A DNA stretch of 64,000 bases from Fimbriimonas ginsengisoli Gsoil 348 (GTDB taxonomy: Bacteria; Armatimonadota; Fimbriimonadia; Fimbriimonadales; Fimbriimonadaceae), in NCBI RefSeq assembly GCF_000724625.1, contig NZ_CP007139.1, positions 4,154,001-4,218,000 of the forward strand, read 5' to 3'. Under the pieces are notes generated by a model. That model saw only the letters and a list, made by a program, of their open reading frames with translations. It had not been told where the DNA came from and did no database searches. The translations under genes were made by a program, and so were the position numbers. Positions 52,394-62,782 of the stretch are shown one piece after another. Each line of letters starts with the position of its first letter. Position 1 is the first letter of the stretch.

Positions 52394-53668
52394 TTACCCG
52401 TCTTCTAGTTCAAGCAAGTTCTTTAGGACAGTCTTGAGTTCTTCTAGAGACCCGGGTTCTTCCATCAACTCGAATAGTTGCCAATCTACAGAACCAGGGT
52501 CTTTCTTGTTAATCAATTCGGATAACGTTTCCCGAACAGTAGGCTGAACAGCTGTTTTATAGCGTAATAGAGCCTGTCCTTCAATCCTTCGCTCATCGTC
52601 AAACGCATCATGAATAATTATGTCTCGCAACATTTCTGGCTTGCTTTCCAAATCCCGCATAAACTTATGGTTAGCTTCTTTCTTTAGGATTTCAGCGTCC
52701 GTCAATAGTTTGCGCAAAGCTTGAATCGCCTGATTTGATGCTGCTTGATTTTTGAAGATCGCCCGATTTCTGTACCGTTCACGAACTTCATGCTGTTTCA
52801 CATCCCGAACAACTTTCTCTGGCTGCTTCAGAACCTTCAGCAATTCGCTCCATTCGACAACATGGACGCTATGATTATTCGATACTTGAGCGTATTCATA
52901 AGATAACTCGTAACGAAGATGAAGCGGACCATTGCTTTGGTGAAACCAGTCCGTTTTGGCATCGCTGGAGACAAAGATAGCGTTCCGTCTCTTATTAGCC
53001 GCTTCTTGGAGAATAGTCAGCCAAATAATGATATCACCTGCGCCATGGTCATTCTTCGACTTATCGGCATAACCAGGCGGAATATTGTGTTTGATGCGGC
53101 GCTCGATTTCACTTAGAAGCGCATCTTCGCTCATAGTACACTCGACAATGGAATGAGCTTGGACAAACGATTTATATAAATTTGTTACCGGATCATTCCA
53201 TCGCCAGGACTTTATCACGTTCACAAGATTGTCGTGAGCCTTATTGTATTCCAGTCTCGCCTTTGCTAGGGCCGTTGCTTCTTTTTCAAGGGCCTTGAAT
53301 TCTGCCAGATCGGCCAAGAACCTGTGCTTAATTTGTTCGGGCTGCTTGGCTTGGCTAAAAGAATTGAGTAGACCACTATGAATTTCCCCAATCTTGTTGG
53401 GACGGTGTTTTGCGAATTCGCGAAAAGCGCGGGCCGGAATCCGAAGCCTATCTGATTCTGACAGCTGTTGTAGTACTGCTCCGAAAGAGCTTAAATCTTC
53501 ATTTGAAACTCTATAAAGGAAAAGAAGTGCATTTGCATCAAGGAACACTAGCGCTGATTCTGTTACCTCTCTTAGAGATTTTATGTCAAGATCAAGTAGA
53601 AGAGTTGGGTCCGGATATAGATTCTCCAGAGCGAATACGTCGTCCTTTTCAAACTTAATTTCTTGCAT
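52394..53668 (-). CDS. PIN-like domain protein (PIN_8/DUF4935 type), low G+C
   Basis: The 424-aa product has a PIN-like nuclease core: ALVFLDANALLFLYRVS (first Asp near residue 44), RIPARAFREFAKHRPN, YADKSKNDHGAGDIIIWLTI (Asp residues) and NAIFVSSDAKTDWFHQ (last Asp). The C-terminal half is helical and charged. Proteins of this type are found in defence islands and as stand-alone RNases, but the target is unknown. Base composition is clearly lower in G+C (AT-rich codons such as AAA, TTT, ATT) than all neighbours, which points to recent acquisition. No partner gene is adjacent. Confidence 0.78.
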   Translation of the reverse strand: MQEIKFEKDDVFALENLYPDPTLLLDLDIKSLREVTESALVFLDANALLFLYRVSNEDLSSFGAVLQQLSESDRLRIPARAFREFAKHRPNKIGEIHSGLLNSFSQAKQPEQIKHRFLADLAEFKALEKEATALAKARLEYNKAHDNLVNVIKSWRWNDPVTNLYKSFVQAHSIVECTMSEDALLSEIERRIKHNIPPGYADKSKNDHGAGDIIIWLTILQEAANKRRNAIFVSSDAKTDWFHQSNGPLHLRYELSYEYAQVSNNHSVHVVEWSELLKVLKQPEKVVRDVKQHEVRERYRNRAIFKNQAASNQAIQALRKLLTDAEILKKEANHKFMRDLESKPEMLRDIIIHDAFDDERRIEGQALLRYKTAVQPTVRETLSELINKKDPGSVDWQLFELMEEPGSLEELKTVLKNLLELEDG

Positions 53669-53766
53669 GCCTACCTATCAAACTTTGTTAAGAGTTTAAT
53701 CTGAATTAGTCGGATCGTACTTTAGAAGAAATGGATACAAACTTAAAATATTCTGTAGCTATTGCC

Positions 53767-56700
53767 TCAACTACAACCGCTGGTTTCGCCGCACGTATCG
53801 CACTTCAAACAAACCCCGTTGCGGACCATAGTGAAGGCGCCGCAGTTGGTGCAGGGGTCGCCTTCGTAGCCTTTTAGGCGGGCTTGCCTCACTTTCTCGG
53901 CGATTTCGCCGCCGGGCAGGCGGGGTGTTGGGGTGTTACGGTGTTGGGGTGTTGGGGCAGCGGAGGGCGTTGGGCGTTGGGCGTTGGGCGTTGGGGCCGG
54001 AGCGAACAGGTTCGTTTGGGCGCTTTCTACCAGAACTTTGCCGTTGGAGCCGTTGCCGCTGACGTAGCGGTCTTCGTATTGGGCCGGGGCGTTTTTCTGC
54101 TTTTGCTCCAGGGTCCAGGTGGGAGAGCCTACAGCTTGGGGATTATCGTCGAGCGGCAACGACGCTTGGGGCGCGTTGTCGCGGGTGGCGTAGAAACCCT
54201 TGGAATCGTGGGGCTGGGCGGCGCGGCCGGGGATTTGGCCTTCTAGGTGGTCGTCTTCTACTTCTTCTTCCTCGAAGTCGGGCACTTGGCTGGGGCGGCC
54301 GACGGTGTCGCCTTGGAGGTCTTCGGGCTTTACCTGCACGAGATCGGTGCGGGCTAGGTAGGAGAGGGCGAGCTCGCGGAAGATGTAGTCGATGACGGAC
54401 GTCGACATCTTGATGTTGTCGTGGCCCTGGACCGAGCCATTCGGCTCGAAGCGGGTGAAGACGAATGCCTCGACGAACTCCTCCAGCGGAACGCCGTACT
54501 GGAGGCCGAGGGAGATCGCGATGGCGAAGCAGTTCATCAACGACCGGAACGCGGCCCCCTCGCGGTGCATGTCGATGAAGATCTCGCCGAGCGAGCCGTC
54601 TTCGAACTCACCGGTCCGCAGGTAGACCTTGTGTCCGCCGACGCGCGCCTTCTGGGTGTATCCCTTGCGCCGACCGGGAAGGGTTCGGCGGCGGCTTATA
54701 TACCGATAGACTAGCTTTGTTGCTGCCTCCTCGGCTAGTGATGTTTGATGATTGATGACTGATGGTTGATCGGGCACGGAGGAGAAGGAACTCGCTGGGG
54801 CGAGTTCGGGCTGCCGGCTGGAAGCCGGCGCCACTTCTTCTTCTTCCAACGTCGCCTCCAGGATCGCCGCCGCGGCGTCGTCGGACGAGGCGTTTAGCGG
54901 CTGAGAAAGCTTGGAGCCGTCTCGGTAGAGGGCGTTGGCCTTCAGGCCGAGCGTCCAGGAGAGCCAGTAGGCGTCGTTGACGGCCTTGACGGTGGCTTCG
55001 CCGGGGAGGTTGATGGTTTTGCTGATGGCGCCGGAGAGGAACGGCTGGGCGGCGGCCATTTGGCGGATGTGGCCCTCGGCGGAGATGAAGCGGGTGCCGA
55101 TCTTGCCGCAGCGGTTGGCGGTGTCGAACACGGGCAGGTGCTCCGGCTTCAGGCCCGGGGCGCCTTCCACGGTCATGGTTCCGCAGCAGTAGAGGTTGGC
55201 GGCGTCGATCTCGGCGCGGGTCCAGCCGAGCTCGGCGAGCATGTTGAACGACCAGTCGTTGAGCTGCTCGTCGGTGAAGCCGAGGACGTTGTGGCAGAAG
55301 TCGTCACCGAAGGTCCACTTGTTGAAGGCGAAGCCGATCTCGAAGGCGTTCTCCAGCGCGGTTTCCAGCGCGGCGAGCTGATCGGGTCCGAACCCCTTCG
55401 CCCGCAGCGTCTCGTGGTTGATATACGGCGCGCCCTTGAGTGACTTGTGGCCGAGGGCGTAGCCGATGATCTCGCCGATCTGCGCGTCGGAGTAGCCGAG
55501 CTTAGTGAGCGACGGCGGAACCGACTGGTTAATGATCTTGAAGTAGCCGCCGCCGGCGAGCTTCTTGAACTTCACGAGGGCAAAGTCCGGCTCGATTCCG
55601 GTGGTGTCGCAATCCATGATGAGGCCGATGGTGCCGGTGGGGGCGAGCACGGTGACCTGGGCGTTTCGGAAACCGTTTGCGGTTCCCAGCTCCAGCGCTC
55701 GGTCCCAGGCGCGGTGGGCGGCTTGTAGCATGTCGGGCGGGCAGATCTTTTGGTCGATGCCGACGGGAAGGACGCTGAGCCCTTCGTATTCGTCGGCCGT
55801 GTTGTAGGCGGCGCGGCGGTGGTTGCGGATCACGCGGAGCATGTGCTCCTTGTTCGCCTCATAGCGGGGGAACGGCTGCTGCTCCTTCGCCATTTCGGCC
55901 GACGCGGCGTAGCTGCCGCCGCCGAGGATGGCGGTAAGGGCGCCGGTGATAGCGAACCCTTCCTGCGAATCGTAGGCGTAGCCCATCTGCATCAGCAGCG
56001 CGCCAAGGTTGGCATAGCCGAGGCCGAGGGTGCGGAAATCGTAGCTAAGCTGGGCAATGTCCTTACTGGGGAACTGCGCCATCAACACCGAGATCTCGAG
56101 CACGACCGTCCAAACACGGATGGCGTGCTGGTAGCCGGTGAGGTCGAACTTGCCGGTCTGCTGGTCGTAGAACCGGACCAGGTTGATGCTGGCGAGGTTG
56201 CAGGCAGTGTCGTCAAGGAACATGTATTCGGAGCAGTTGTGAACGACGAGGCCGTTCGCCACGAAGTGGTGGCTCTCCGGTTCGGTCAGGTCATACACAT
56301 CTTCGATTCCGCACGGCGTGAGGCTAGCCACGCGATCAAACATCGGGTCCGCGTAGGCGCTCACGCGGCGGTTGAGATCGGCGAGAGCGTTCGCCTTGCG
56401 GCTCTCGGGCAGGAAGCCGATCTCTTGCTCGAAGGCGAGCCGGGAGGCGCGGCTGATCCGCAGACTGTGCATCTGCTGGACCTCGCACTCTTTGTGGCCC
56501 CCTTGGCCATCGGGCAACATCGCGGAGGTGTTGGCGAGCGGACGTCGGTTCTCGTAGATCTTGCCCTTGATGCCGAAGCCGAGGAGGAGGAGCTGAACCT
56601 GTTGGATCAGGGTCAGGCTGGTGCTATCGAGCGAGACGTACTGGGACTTCTCGCCATAGTTGGCGACGGTGCCGTCGGCGGAGAAGAGGCCTCGAAGAAT

Positions 56701-58782
56701 GGCCGCTTGGGATTCGCGGTCGAGCTCGAAGACGCGGTTGCGGAACGCTTTGTGGGCGGCGCCTTCGCCGAGGGTGGCGATCTCTTCGATCGCTTCGAGC
56801 ACGGGCCGGACGGAAGTTCCGACGCGGAGGCTGGTCGGCGTGGTTTGGATCGTGGTCGTCCGCTTGGATCGTCCATCGACAGCCAGGGAATCCTTGACGG
56901 TTTCCAGGTTCCGGCGCATCCGTTCGGCCAGTTCGGCCTCGTCGTGGCCGAGGGTGACGAAGAGGAAACGCTGGTCGTTGGCACCCTTGGTGAGGCAGCC
57001 GTCTCCGACGGCGGCGCCGACTAGCTCGGCGAGCGGGCGGTCGATCGACTCGGTCCCGAAGCCGGGACGCTCCAGGACCACTACGTCGTCCAGCATCAGC
57101 TCACAAGCGGGCACGTCGCCGCGGTTGGCGGTGAGAACGCGGTGGTCGGCGGTGAGCTTGAGGCGGTAGCCGGCAGCGGTCTTGAGCTCGAAGACCGGCT
57201 TGGTGCCGGTCTTGAAGACCTTCTCGACGGTGACCTTGCGACCGTGGCCGTTGATGACCTCAACGCGCTCGCCGACGAGGTCGACGATGCGCCGGTACCC
57301 CTTGGCGGTGGCGACGAGGGTGTCGCCGGTCACGCATGGGTTGCTCGCGTTGATGCGGCCATCAACGGGGCAGGTGTGCCACTCGTTGATGGTGGTGTCG
57401 TACTGCAGGCCGGGGTCGGCGGAGTTCCAGGCGGCTTCGCAGATCTGCTCCCAGAGGTCTTGGGCGTCGACCGTCTTAATTGTTTTTCCAGTGGTCCGGG
57501 CGGTGAGGTTCCAGGTGTCGCCTTTCTCCACGGCGTGGAAGAACGCGTTCGGCACGCGGACGGAATTGTTGCTGTTCTGCCCGGAGACGGTGATGTACGC
57601 CTCGCTCTCGTAGCCGGTGTCGAAGGTGGGGAACTCGATCTTGGTGAACCCCTGCTGCGCGAACTGGATGGCGCGCTGAATGTAATTCGGCGGAATCTCG
57701 TCGAGCTTGGCCTCGGCGATGGCGAGGCGGAGGGCTTTATTCGTTCTGGGGTTGAAATCGGGGGTGCCAGGCGCGAGGTGTGAGGCGTGAGGCGTGAGGG
57801 AAGAGGAATCTTCACGCTTCGCGCTCTGCGCTTTGCCACCTTCGTAGCATGCCTTCATCACCGCGTTAAGGTGCCGCTCGTTCAGCTTGGAGCCGGTTAC
57901 CAGCGCGGCTACTTTTTGCTCCTCTTTGACCTTCCAGTTGATGAACTCTTCGATATCGGGGTGGTCCAGGTCGAGGCAGACCATTTTGGCGGCCCGGCGG
58001 GTGGTGCCGCCGGATTTAATGGCGCCGGCCGATCGGTCGCCGACGCGCAGGAACGACATGAGGCCGCTGCTCTTGCCGCCGCCGCTCAGCTTTTCGTTAC
58101 CGGCGCGGAGTTTGGAAAAGTTGGTGCCGACGCCGGAGCCGTACTTGAAGATGCGGGCCTCGCGGGTCCACAGGTCCATGATTCCGCCCTCGTTGACGAG
58201 GTCGTCCTTCACGCTGAGGATGAAGCAGGCGTGGGGCTGGGGTCGCTCGTACGCGTTTTGGCTCCGCTCCAGCTCGTTCGTCTTGGGGTTGACGTAGTAG
58301 TGCCCCTGAGGAACGCCGGTGATGCCGTAGGCGAAGTGGAGTCCGGTATTGAACCACTGCGGCGAGTTCGGTGCGGCGACCTGGCGGGCGAGCATGTGCA
58401 CGAGCTCGTCGTAGAACGCCTGGGCGTCTTCGGTGGTGTCGAAGTAGTTGTTCTTCTCGCCCCAGTATCGCCAGCAGCCGGCGAGGCGGTGGAAGACCTG
58501 GCGAGAGTCGGTCTCGCGGTCTTCCTTGGGGGTGAGGACGTCTTTCAGAGACGGCGCGTACTCCGCGCCGTGGATCTCGCCCACGGGGAGTCCGGCCTTT
58601 CGGAAATATTTCTGGGCCAGGATATCGGTGGCGACCTGCGACCAGTGCGCGGGGACCATCACGTTTTCCATAAGGAAAACGGTGGAGCCGTCCGGGTTAC
58701 GGATCTCGCTGCGGCGGGGCTCGAAGGGAATCCCCGAGTAGGGGTCTTGGCCGGACGTGGTGAAGTAGCGGGAGATTTTCAT
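53767..58782 (-). CDS. nrdJ: Vitamin B12-dependent ribonucleotide reductase with intein and three in-frame repeat arrays
   Basis: The 1671-aa precursor starts [20 protein letters not shown] (ATG 58782; the frame extends upstream to 58860 through a repeat). Class II RNR motifs are [21 protein letters not shown]-type [65 protein letters not shown] and [22 protein letters not shown]-terminal zinc ribbon with redox Cys ([26 protein letters not shown]) ends the protein. It makes deoxyribonucleotides with adenosylcobalamin. Residues 483-849 are an intein. Around residues 317-337, 1338-1348 and 1596-1620 the frame reads through period-7/8 arrays in linkers. nrdR lies just upstream on the same strand and probably regulates it. 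Confidence 0.96.
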   Translation of the reverse strand: MKISRYFTTSGQDPYSGIPFEPRRSEIRNPDGSTVFLMENVMVPAHWSQVATDILAQKYFRKAGLPVGEIHGAEYAPSLKDVLTPKEDRETDSRQVFHRLAGCWRYWGEKNNYFDTTEDAQAFYDELVHMLARQVAAPNSPQWFNTGLHFAYGITGVPQGHYYVNPKTNELERSQNAYERPQPHACFILSVKDDLVNEGGIMDLWTREARIFKYGSGVGTNFSKLRAGNEKLSGGGKSSGLMSFLRVGDRSAGAIKSGGTTRRAAKMVCLDLDHPDIEEFINWKVKEEQKVAALVTGSKLNERHLNAVMKACYEGGKAQSAKREDSSSLTPHASHLAPGTPDFNPRTNKALRLAIAEAKLDEIPPNYIQRAIQFAQQGFTKIEFPTFDTGYESEAYITVSGQNSNNSVRVPNAFFHAVEKGDTWNLTARTTGKTIKTVDAQDLWEQICEAAWNSADPGLQYDTTINEWHTCPVDGRINASNPCVTGDTLVATAKGYRRIVDLVGERVEVINGHGRKVTVEKVFKTGTKPVFELKTAAGYRLKLTADHRVLTANRGDVPACELMLDDVVVLERPGFGTESIDRPLAELVGAAVGDGCLTKGANDQRFLFVTLGHDEAELAERMRRNLETVKDSLAVDGRSKRTTTIQTTPTSLRVGTSVRPVLEAIEEIATLGEGAAHKAFRNRVFELDRESQAAILRGLFSADGTVANYGEKSQYVSLDSTSLTLIQQVQLLLLGFGIKGKIYENRRPLANTSAMLPDGQGGHKECEVQQMHSLRISRASRLAFEQEIGFLPESRKANALADLNRRVSAYADPMFDRVASLTPCGIEDVYDLTEPESHHFVANGLVVHNCSEYMFLDDTACNLASINLVRFYDQQTGKFDLTGYQHAIRVWTVVLEISVLMAQFPSKDIAQLSYDFRTLGLGYANLGALLMQMGYAYDSQEGFAITGALTAILGGGSYAASAEMAKEQQPFPRYEANKEHMLRVIRNHRRAAYNTADEYEGLSVLPVGIDQKICPPDMLQAAHRAWDRALELGTANGFRNAQVTVLAPTGTIGLIMDCDTTGIEPDFALVKFKKLAGGGYFKIINQSVPPSLTKLGYSDAQIGEIIGYALGHKSLKGAPYINHETLRAKGFGPDQLAALETALENAFEIGFAFNKWTFGDDFCHNVLGFTDEQLNDWSFNMLAELGWTRAEIDAANLYCCGTMTVEGAPGLKPEHLPVFDTANRCGKIGTRFISAEGHIRQMAAAQPFLSGAISKTINLPGEATVKAVNDAYWLSWTLGLKANALYRDGSKLSQPLNASSDDAAAAILEATLEEEEVAPASSRQPELAPASSFSSVPDQPSVINHQTSLAEEAATKLVYRYISRRRTLPGRRKGYTQKARVGGHKVYLRTGEFEDGSLGEIFIDMHREGAAFRSLMNCFAIAISLGLQYGVPLEEFVEAFVFTRFEPNGSVQGHDNIKMSTSVIDYIFRELALSYLARTDLVQVKPEDLQGDTVGRPSQVPDFEEEEVEDDHLEGQIPGRAAQPHDSKGFYATRDNAPQASLPLDDNPQAVGSPTWTLEQKQKNAPAQYEDRYVSGNGSNGKVLVESAQTNLFAPAPTPNAQRPTPSAAPTPQHRNTPTPRLPGGEIAEKVRQARLKGYEGDPCTNCGAFTMVRNGVCLKCDTCGETSGCS
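53922..53996. repeat. Period-8 then period-7 array, in frame in nrdJ (site 3)
   Basis: GGGGTGTT-GGGGTGTT-ACGGTGTT-GGGGTGTT (53922-53953) is followed by four GGGCGTT units (53965-53992). On the minus strand they are read as [20 protein letters not shown], a Pro/Thr linker just before the C-terminal zinc ribbon. The same GGGCGTT unit occurs near 59685-59712. Confidence 0.9.
54739..54770. repeat. TGATGNT period-7 array, in frame in nrdJ (site 2)
   Basis: TGATGTT-TGATGAT-TGATGAC-TGATGGT-TGAT is read on the minus strand as part of [13 protein letters not shown]. It is followed at about 54808 by the GGCTGGAAGCCGGCGCCAC palindrome, read as [10 protein letters not shown]. The whole linker joins the barrel domain to the C-terminal region. 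Confidence 0.85.
56236..57336 (-). other. LAGLIDADG intein in NrdJ (367 residues)
   Basis: The intein starts at Cys (codon 57334-57336) after extein NASNP with [20 protein letters not shown] (block A). [15 protein letters not shown] is block [12 protein letters not shown] and [12 protein letters not shown] are the two LAGLIDADG motifs, with a DOD-type endonuclease between. [21 protein letters not shown] is blocks F and G, ending in His-Asn (56236-56238), followed by extein Cys+1 of CSEYMFLDD. All splicing residues (Cys1, the T-x-x-H of block B, His-Asn, Cys+1) are present, so it should splice itself out and leave a normal NPCSEY active-site stretch. Confidence 0.95.
57773..57833. repeat. Period-7 array with inverted arm, in frame in nrdJ (site 1)
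   Basis: GCGAGGT-GTGAGGC-GTGAGGC-GTGAGGG (57773-57800) and the opposing CACGCTT-CGCGCTC-TGCGCTT (57813-57833) encode a linker read as [20 protein letters not shown]. It lies before the conserved DFNPRTN segment. Confidence 0.85.
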
Positions 58783-59061
58783 GAGACTAATGCGCGAGGC
58801 GCTGGGCGTTAAGGCGTTGGGAGGGGGCGCGGAAGGCCCTCCGGAATATGCCGAAGGCATTACAGACGACAGCGAAGGGTTGCGAGGAACGAGCTACCCT
58901 GGAACAGCGAAGTGATGGGTCCCTACCTCGAAGAGGTTGCGTTCGGCGGACGGTGAAGGGAATGGTCACGCAAAGGCGCGAAGGCGCAAAGGGGAAGGGA
59001 GACCGAGTGGGTATGGCGCAACCTTCATGTCCTCGCGCCTCACGCTTCACGCCTTGCTCTC
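58783..59061. repeat. Repeat-filled leader between nrdR and nrdJ
   Basis: This gap holds a short GGCGTTGGG-type stretch near 58795-58825. A 31-nt segment at 58872-58902 (GCGAAGGGTTGCGAGGAACG...) is the near-exact reverse complement of 61503-61533, and CCTCGAAGAGGTTGCG (58926-58941) is the exact reverse complement of 61541-61556. A period-7/8 array with arms lies at 58966-59062 (GCGCCTC-ACGCTTC-ACGCCTT-GCTCTCT). No NrdR box is evident. Confidence 0.75.
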
Positions 59062-59556
<495 letters not shown>

Positions 59557-59779
59557 AGCTTTTAGGCGTCCCTCAACATCTTGTGGTTCCCATCATACCG
59601 CGACCCAAGCTGTAGCGGAAGAGGAAAATTCTTTCCCACCACTGGTCCCCAGGTTTTGCACCGAGTTACACGGGTTATCAACGGGGTGTTGGGCGTTGGG
59701 CGTTGGGCGTGGGGCGTTGGGCGCGGAGGGGAGCGCCGGACGGGGACGTCCGCGCTCCGGGGGCTTCCATAATGGGGGG
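59557..59779. repeat. Divergent leader of nrdR and the GAF gene, with a TTGGGCG array
   Basis: Units of GGGCGTT/GGCGTTG run from about 59685 to 59724, followed by GC-rich hairpin sequence. The first 100 nt (59557-59660) are free of repeats and should contain the nrdR promoter. I see no clear -35/-10 pair or palindromic NrdR box. Confidence 0.65.
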
Positions 59780-60229
59780 GTGATTGATTCGGAAGCGGCG
59801 GACGAATATATGCGTCGACTGGTTGGGGCAAAGGCGACGGGTGCTAAGTTGAGGCGGCGGGCGATGGAGACGCTGGCAGACTTGCCTGGCTACAACTGGA
59901 GCGGGGTCTATCGGCTGGAAGGGGACACGCTCGTGCTCGACGAGTATGTAGGGGCGGAGACCGACCATACGCGCATTCCGGTTGGCCGGGGAGTCTGCGG
60001 GACGGCGGTCGCGGAAAACAAAAACCAAGTGGTGACCGATGTTCGGGAGCTGTCGAATTACCTCGCTTGCAGCGCGGTCACCAGGAGCGAAATCGTGGTG
60101 CTGATCCGCGACGGGGAGCGGGTGTTGGGGCAGATCGACGTCGACGGGCATGAGGTGGGAGCATTTGACGCGACGGATGAGTCATTCTTGGAGCGAGTGG
60201 CCGCGGTTTTGGCGGCTCACTGGGATTGA
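59780..60229 (+). CDS. GAF-domain protein, probable free methionine-(R)-sulfoxide reductase
   Basis: The product of about 149 aa (GTG 59780) has LPGYNWSGVYRLEGDTLVLD, IPVGRGVCGTAVAENKNQVV, NYLACSAVTRSEIVVLIRDG and LGQIDVDGHEVGAFDATDES. The order of Cys residues (GVCG and LACS) and SEIVV followed by DVD matches the fRMsr group of GAF proteins (YebR-like), which reduce free methionine sulfoxide. One of the three usual Cys is not evident, so activity is likely but not certain. The longer upstream frame to 59195 is antisense to nrdR. Confidence 0.78.
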   Translation: MIDSEAADEYMRRLVGAKATGAKLRRRAMETLADLPGYNWSGVYRLEGDTLVLDEYVGAETDHTRIPVGRGVCGTAVAENKNQVVTDVRELSNYLACSAVTRSEIVVLIRDGERVLGQIDVDGHEVGAFDATDESFLERVAAVLAAHWD

Positions 60230-60286
60230 AAGAACTCGATCGCCGAAGCGGTAAGATTGGGATCAGCGAACGTTTCAACGTGGACC

Positions 60287-61438
60287 ATGAGCGCGACGAC
60301 AACCGATAAATATCCGAACTACAGCCCCGGGCTAGAAGGGGTGCCGGCCGGCATCAGCAGCATCAGCGAGATCGACAGCGACCGGAGCAGCCTGCAATAC
60401 CGCGGCTACGACGTCCACGATCTGGCCGAGCAAGGGTCTTACGAAGAGACGGCATTCCTGCTGATCCACGGGCATCTGCCCACCGCGGCCGAACTTGCCG
60501 ATTTTAACCGCCTGTTGGGAGCGGAGAGGGAAGTACCGGAGGCGGTTTACACCGCGCTGGCGGCGATGCCGAAGCATACGCACCCGATGGATATGATCCG
60601 GACGGCGTACTCGATCCTCGCCCCGTTTGATCCGGATTACACGGCTCCGAGCACCGACCATGCGGCGAACCTCCGCAAGGCGGAGCGGATCATCGCCAAG
60701 GGCGGCACCATGGTGGCGAACGGGCACCGGATCCGTCAGGGTCTCGCCCCACTCAAGCCGAATCCGTCGCATACCACCGCGCAGAACCTGCTTTATCTCA
60801 TGCGCGGCGAAGAGCCGGACGCGAAGACGCTGCAGGTACTGGACGCCAGCCTTACCCTTTACGCCGAGCACGGTTTTAACGCTTCCACCTTCGCTTGCCG
60901 GGTCACGGTGAGCACGCTTTCCGATCTGTACAGCGGCGTGGTCACGGGCATCGGCACGCTACGCGGGCCGCTGCACGGCGGCGCGAACGAGGAAGCGATT
61001 CGCATGATCCTCGAGATCGGCGAACCGGAGAACGCGCAGGCTTGGATCGACGACGCGCTTGCCACCAAGAAGAAGATCATGGGATTCGGCCATCGCGAAT
61101 ACAAGAAGGGCGACAGCCGCGCCTTCTACATGAGCAAGGTCGCCAAGGAGCTCGGAATCGAGAAGGGCGTCACCAAATACGGACAGATCGCCGACATCTT
61201 GGAGAAGACGATGGCCGAACGGAAGAACATTTTCCCGAACGTCGACTTCCCGGCTTCGTACGCTTACTACTTGTTAGGGTTGCCGATCGACCTGTATACG
61301 CCGATCTTCGTCGCCTCACGGGTGGCCGGATACTGCGCCCACGCGATCGAGCAGCTCGATCACAACCGGCTGATCCGTCCGAAGCAGATCTACGAAGGGC
61401 AGGAGAATTTGGCCTACGTCCCCGTCGCGGAGCGGTAA
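60287..61438 (+). CDS. gltA: Citrate synthase (short, type I/2-methylcitrate-like)
   Basis: The 383-aa product has SSLQYRGYDVHDLAEQGSYE, FLLIHGHLPT, the catalytic triad regions LHGGANEEAIRMI (His), GFGHREYKKGDSRA (His) and NVDFPASYAYYLLGLP (Asp), and the C-terminal RVAGYCAHAIEQL. It condenses acetyl-CoA with oxaloacetate; propionyl-CoA activity (PrpC) cannot be excluded. The start MSATTTDKYPNYSPGLEGVP at ATG 60287 fits the family better than the 60257 extension. Single transcription unit. Confidence 0.94.
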   Translation: MSATTTDKYPNYSPGLEGVPAGISSISEIDSDRSSLQYRGYDVHDLAEQGSYEETAFLLIHGHLPTAAELADFNRLLGAEREVPEAVYTALAAMPKHTHPMDMIRTAYSILAPFDPDYTAPSTDHAANLRKAERIIAKGGTMVANGHRIRQGLAPLKPNPSHTTAQNLLYLMRGEEPDAKTLQVLDASLTLYAEHGFNASTFACRVTVSTLSDLYSGVVTGIGTLRGPLHGGANEEAIRMILEIGEPENAQAWIDDALATKKKIMGFGHREYKKGDSRAFYMSKVAKELGIEKGVTKYGQIADILEKTMAERKNIFPNVDFPASYAYYLLGLPIDLYTPIFVASRVAGYCAHAIEQLDHNRLIRPKQIYEGQENLAYVPVAER

Positions 61439-61633
61439 CGTATCTCGTGGGACCCAGAGGAGACGCAACCCCGTTGGGGTTGATCGTGTGTCGGTACCGA
61501 TACCAGGGTAGCTCGTGCCTCGCAACCCTTCGCTATGGGACGCAACCTCTTCGAGGTTGGGATGCGTGCTGTGCTGGTTCAGGTCTTTGGATAGCGACTT
61601 ACAGCAGCCACTTTGCCCGGGCGAGCGACGTCG
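61439..61633. repeat. Intergenic palindromes between citrate synthase and CAP genes
   Basis: It contains GCAACCCCGTTGGGGTTG, CGCAACCTCTTCGAGGTTG and the inverted copy (61503-61556) of the element found upstream of nrdJ at 58872-58941. Both flanking genes are convergent, so these hairpins may end transcription. Confidence 0.7.
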
Positions 61634-62782
61634 CTAGTTCCTCGCGCCGGTCGTGAATTTTACGGTTTTGTCGATGGGGCGGTCTTCGTCGTCGTAAGCC
61701 GAGAAGGTGGCGGTGTACGTCGACTTGGCGCGAAGCGGGAGTTGGGGAATCAGGATGGCGGCGCTGGTTAAAACATCGTCGTTTTCAGGTTTGTTTAACC
61801 AGCAGGTAATCGGCTCACCTTTGGGGCCAGCCAGTCTCGCCGAAACGCCGTGCAGGCGCGAGAATCCGGTTCCGAAGCCGGCCAACACGATCGGGTAGCC
61901 GGTGACGGTTGTAGTCGTCGCGCGGGATCGAAGGGGATTCGGCCGTTCGAAGTTGTGCCAGAGGCAGGGAACTCGGGTTTGGCCGTCGGCGGGCGAGACG
62001 ACCACGCCTCCTTCGTCGGATGCACCAAATTCGAGGGTGGTGCGCTGGTCGACGTATCCGGAGCCGAACGGGATCGATCCGGGCTGGAGGAACGGAATGC
62101 GGTGGTAGGGGGCGTCGAAGAGGTCGTTGACCGCCTCGGTGACCGAGTGAGAGCCGAAGCCCACATCCTCCCAGCAACTTCCGACATAGCCATAGGCTTC
62201 CAGGCGCTCGACCCCGGATGCGCCGAGGAAGCCGGGGGTACCCGGCTTTTCGGCATGGCCGTTTTCATTGTTCTTGGCGAGATAGGAGGAGTGGAGAAAC
62301 GCCGCGATGTTTAGGCGTTGGTCGGGGACGACCGTAGTGAGCCCGAGCGCGTGCCGGAGATCGTTGATCGCGGTTATGGCTTCGACCTGATCGCGGGTCG
62401 GCGACGGGAATTCGGCTAGCGGGGCTTCCGCGATACGGGTGACCCACTTTTTATCGAACGACGCTCCACCCTCGAAGGTTATTCGGCAATCGACGTTGTG
62501 CGCCCCCGGCGTCATCGGCTTGTTCGGAGTGTATTTGACCGCCCGTGCGTGAGGGTCGTACTGGGCGTCCACCGGCTTGCCGTCGAGAGTTAGAACCACG
62601 GACTGAACCCTTGCCTCCGGGTTGGTCGGCCAAATCTCCCAAAGGAGGGTCGGTCGAGCGTAGCGGACTTCCGCCCGCGGGCCAAATTGCCCTACTCGCA
62701 CGGAGAACTGCGCGTCGGCAGCAGTCCGGTAGGCAGCGACCATTGAAAGCCCAGCAAGCAGGGCAAAGCTGACGCGACGCAT
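61634..62782 (-). CDS. Secreted CAP-domain protein
   Basis: The 382-aa product has a signal peptide (MRRVSFALLAGLSMVAAYRT). An Ig-like N-terminal domain follows (ARPTLLWEIWPTNPEARVQS to TFEGGASFDKKW). Then comes a CAP/SCP domain: AINDLRHALGLTTVVPDQRL, NIAAFLHSSYLAKNNENGHA, VGSCWEDVGFGSHSVTEAVN and DLFDAPYHRIPFL. The His and Glu of the CAP pocket are plausible in NGHAE and WEDV. A beta domain closes the protein (TYTATFSAYDDEDRPIDKTV). Bacterial CAP proteins are extracellular; function unknown. Confidence 0.82.
   Translation of the reverse strand: MRRVSFALLAGLSMVAAYRTAADAQFSVRVGQFGPRAEVRYARPTLLWEIWPTNPEARVQSVVLTLDGKPVDAQYDPHARAVKYTPNKPMTPGAHNVDCRITFEGGASFDKKWVTRIAEAPLAEFPSPTRDQVEAITAINDLRHALGLTTVVPDQRLNIAAFLHSSYLAKNNENGHAEKPGTPGFLGASGVERLEAYGYVGSCWEDVGFGSHSVTEAVNDLFDAPYHRIPFLQPGSIPFGSGYVDQRTTLEFGASDEGGVVVSPADGQTRVPCLWHNFERPNPLRSRATTTTVTGYPIVLAGFGTGFSRLHGVSARLAGPKGEPITCWLNKPENDDVLTSAAILIPQLPLRAKSTYTATFSAYDDEDRPIDKTVKFTTGARN

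Noticed and set aside
55750-57024. 424-codon + strand frame opposite nrdJ and its intein
   Set aside because: It is antisense to conserved RNR and intein motifs and has no protein-like motifs of its own.
58783-58860. N-terminal extension of NrdJ
   Set aside because: It is encoded by repeat DNA, and the family N-terminus matches the ATG at 58782.
59557-59660. NrdR box or cobalamin riboswitch near nrdR/nrdJ
   Set aside because: I looked for a palindromic NrdR box and for a B12-box in both leaders and could not find a convincing match.
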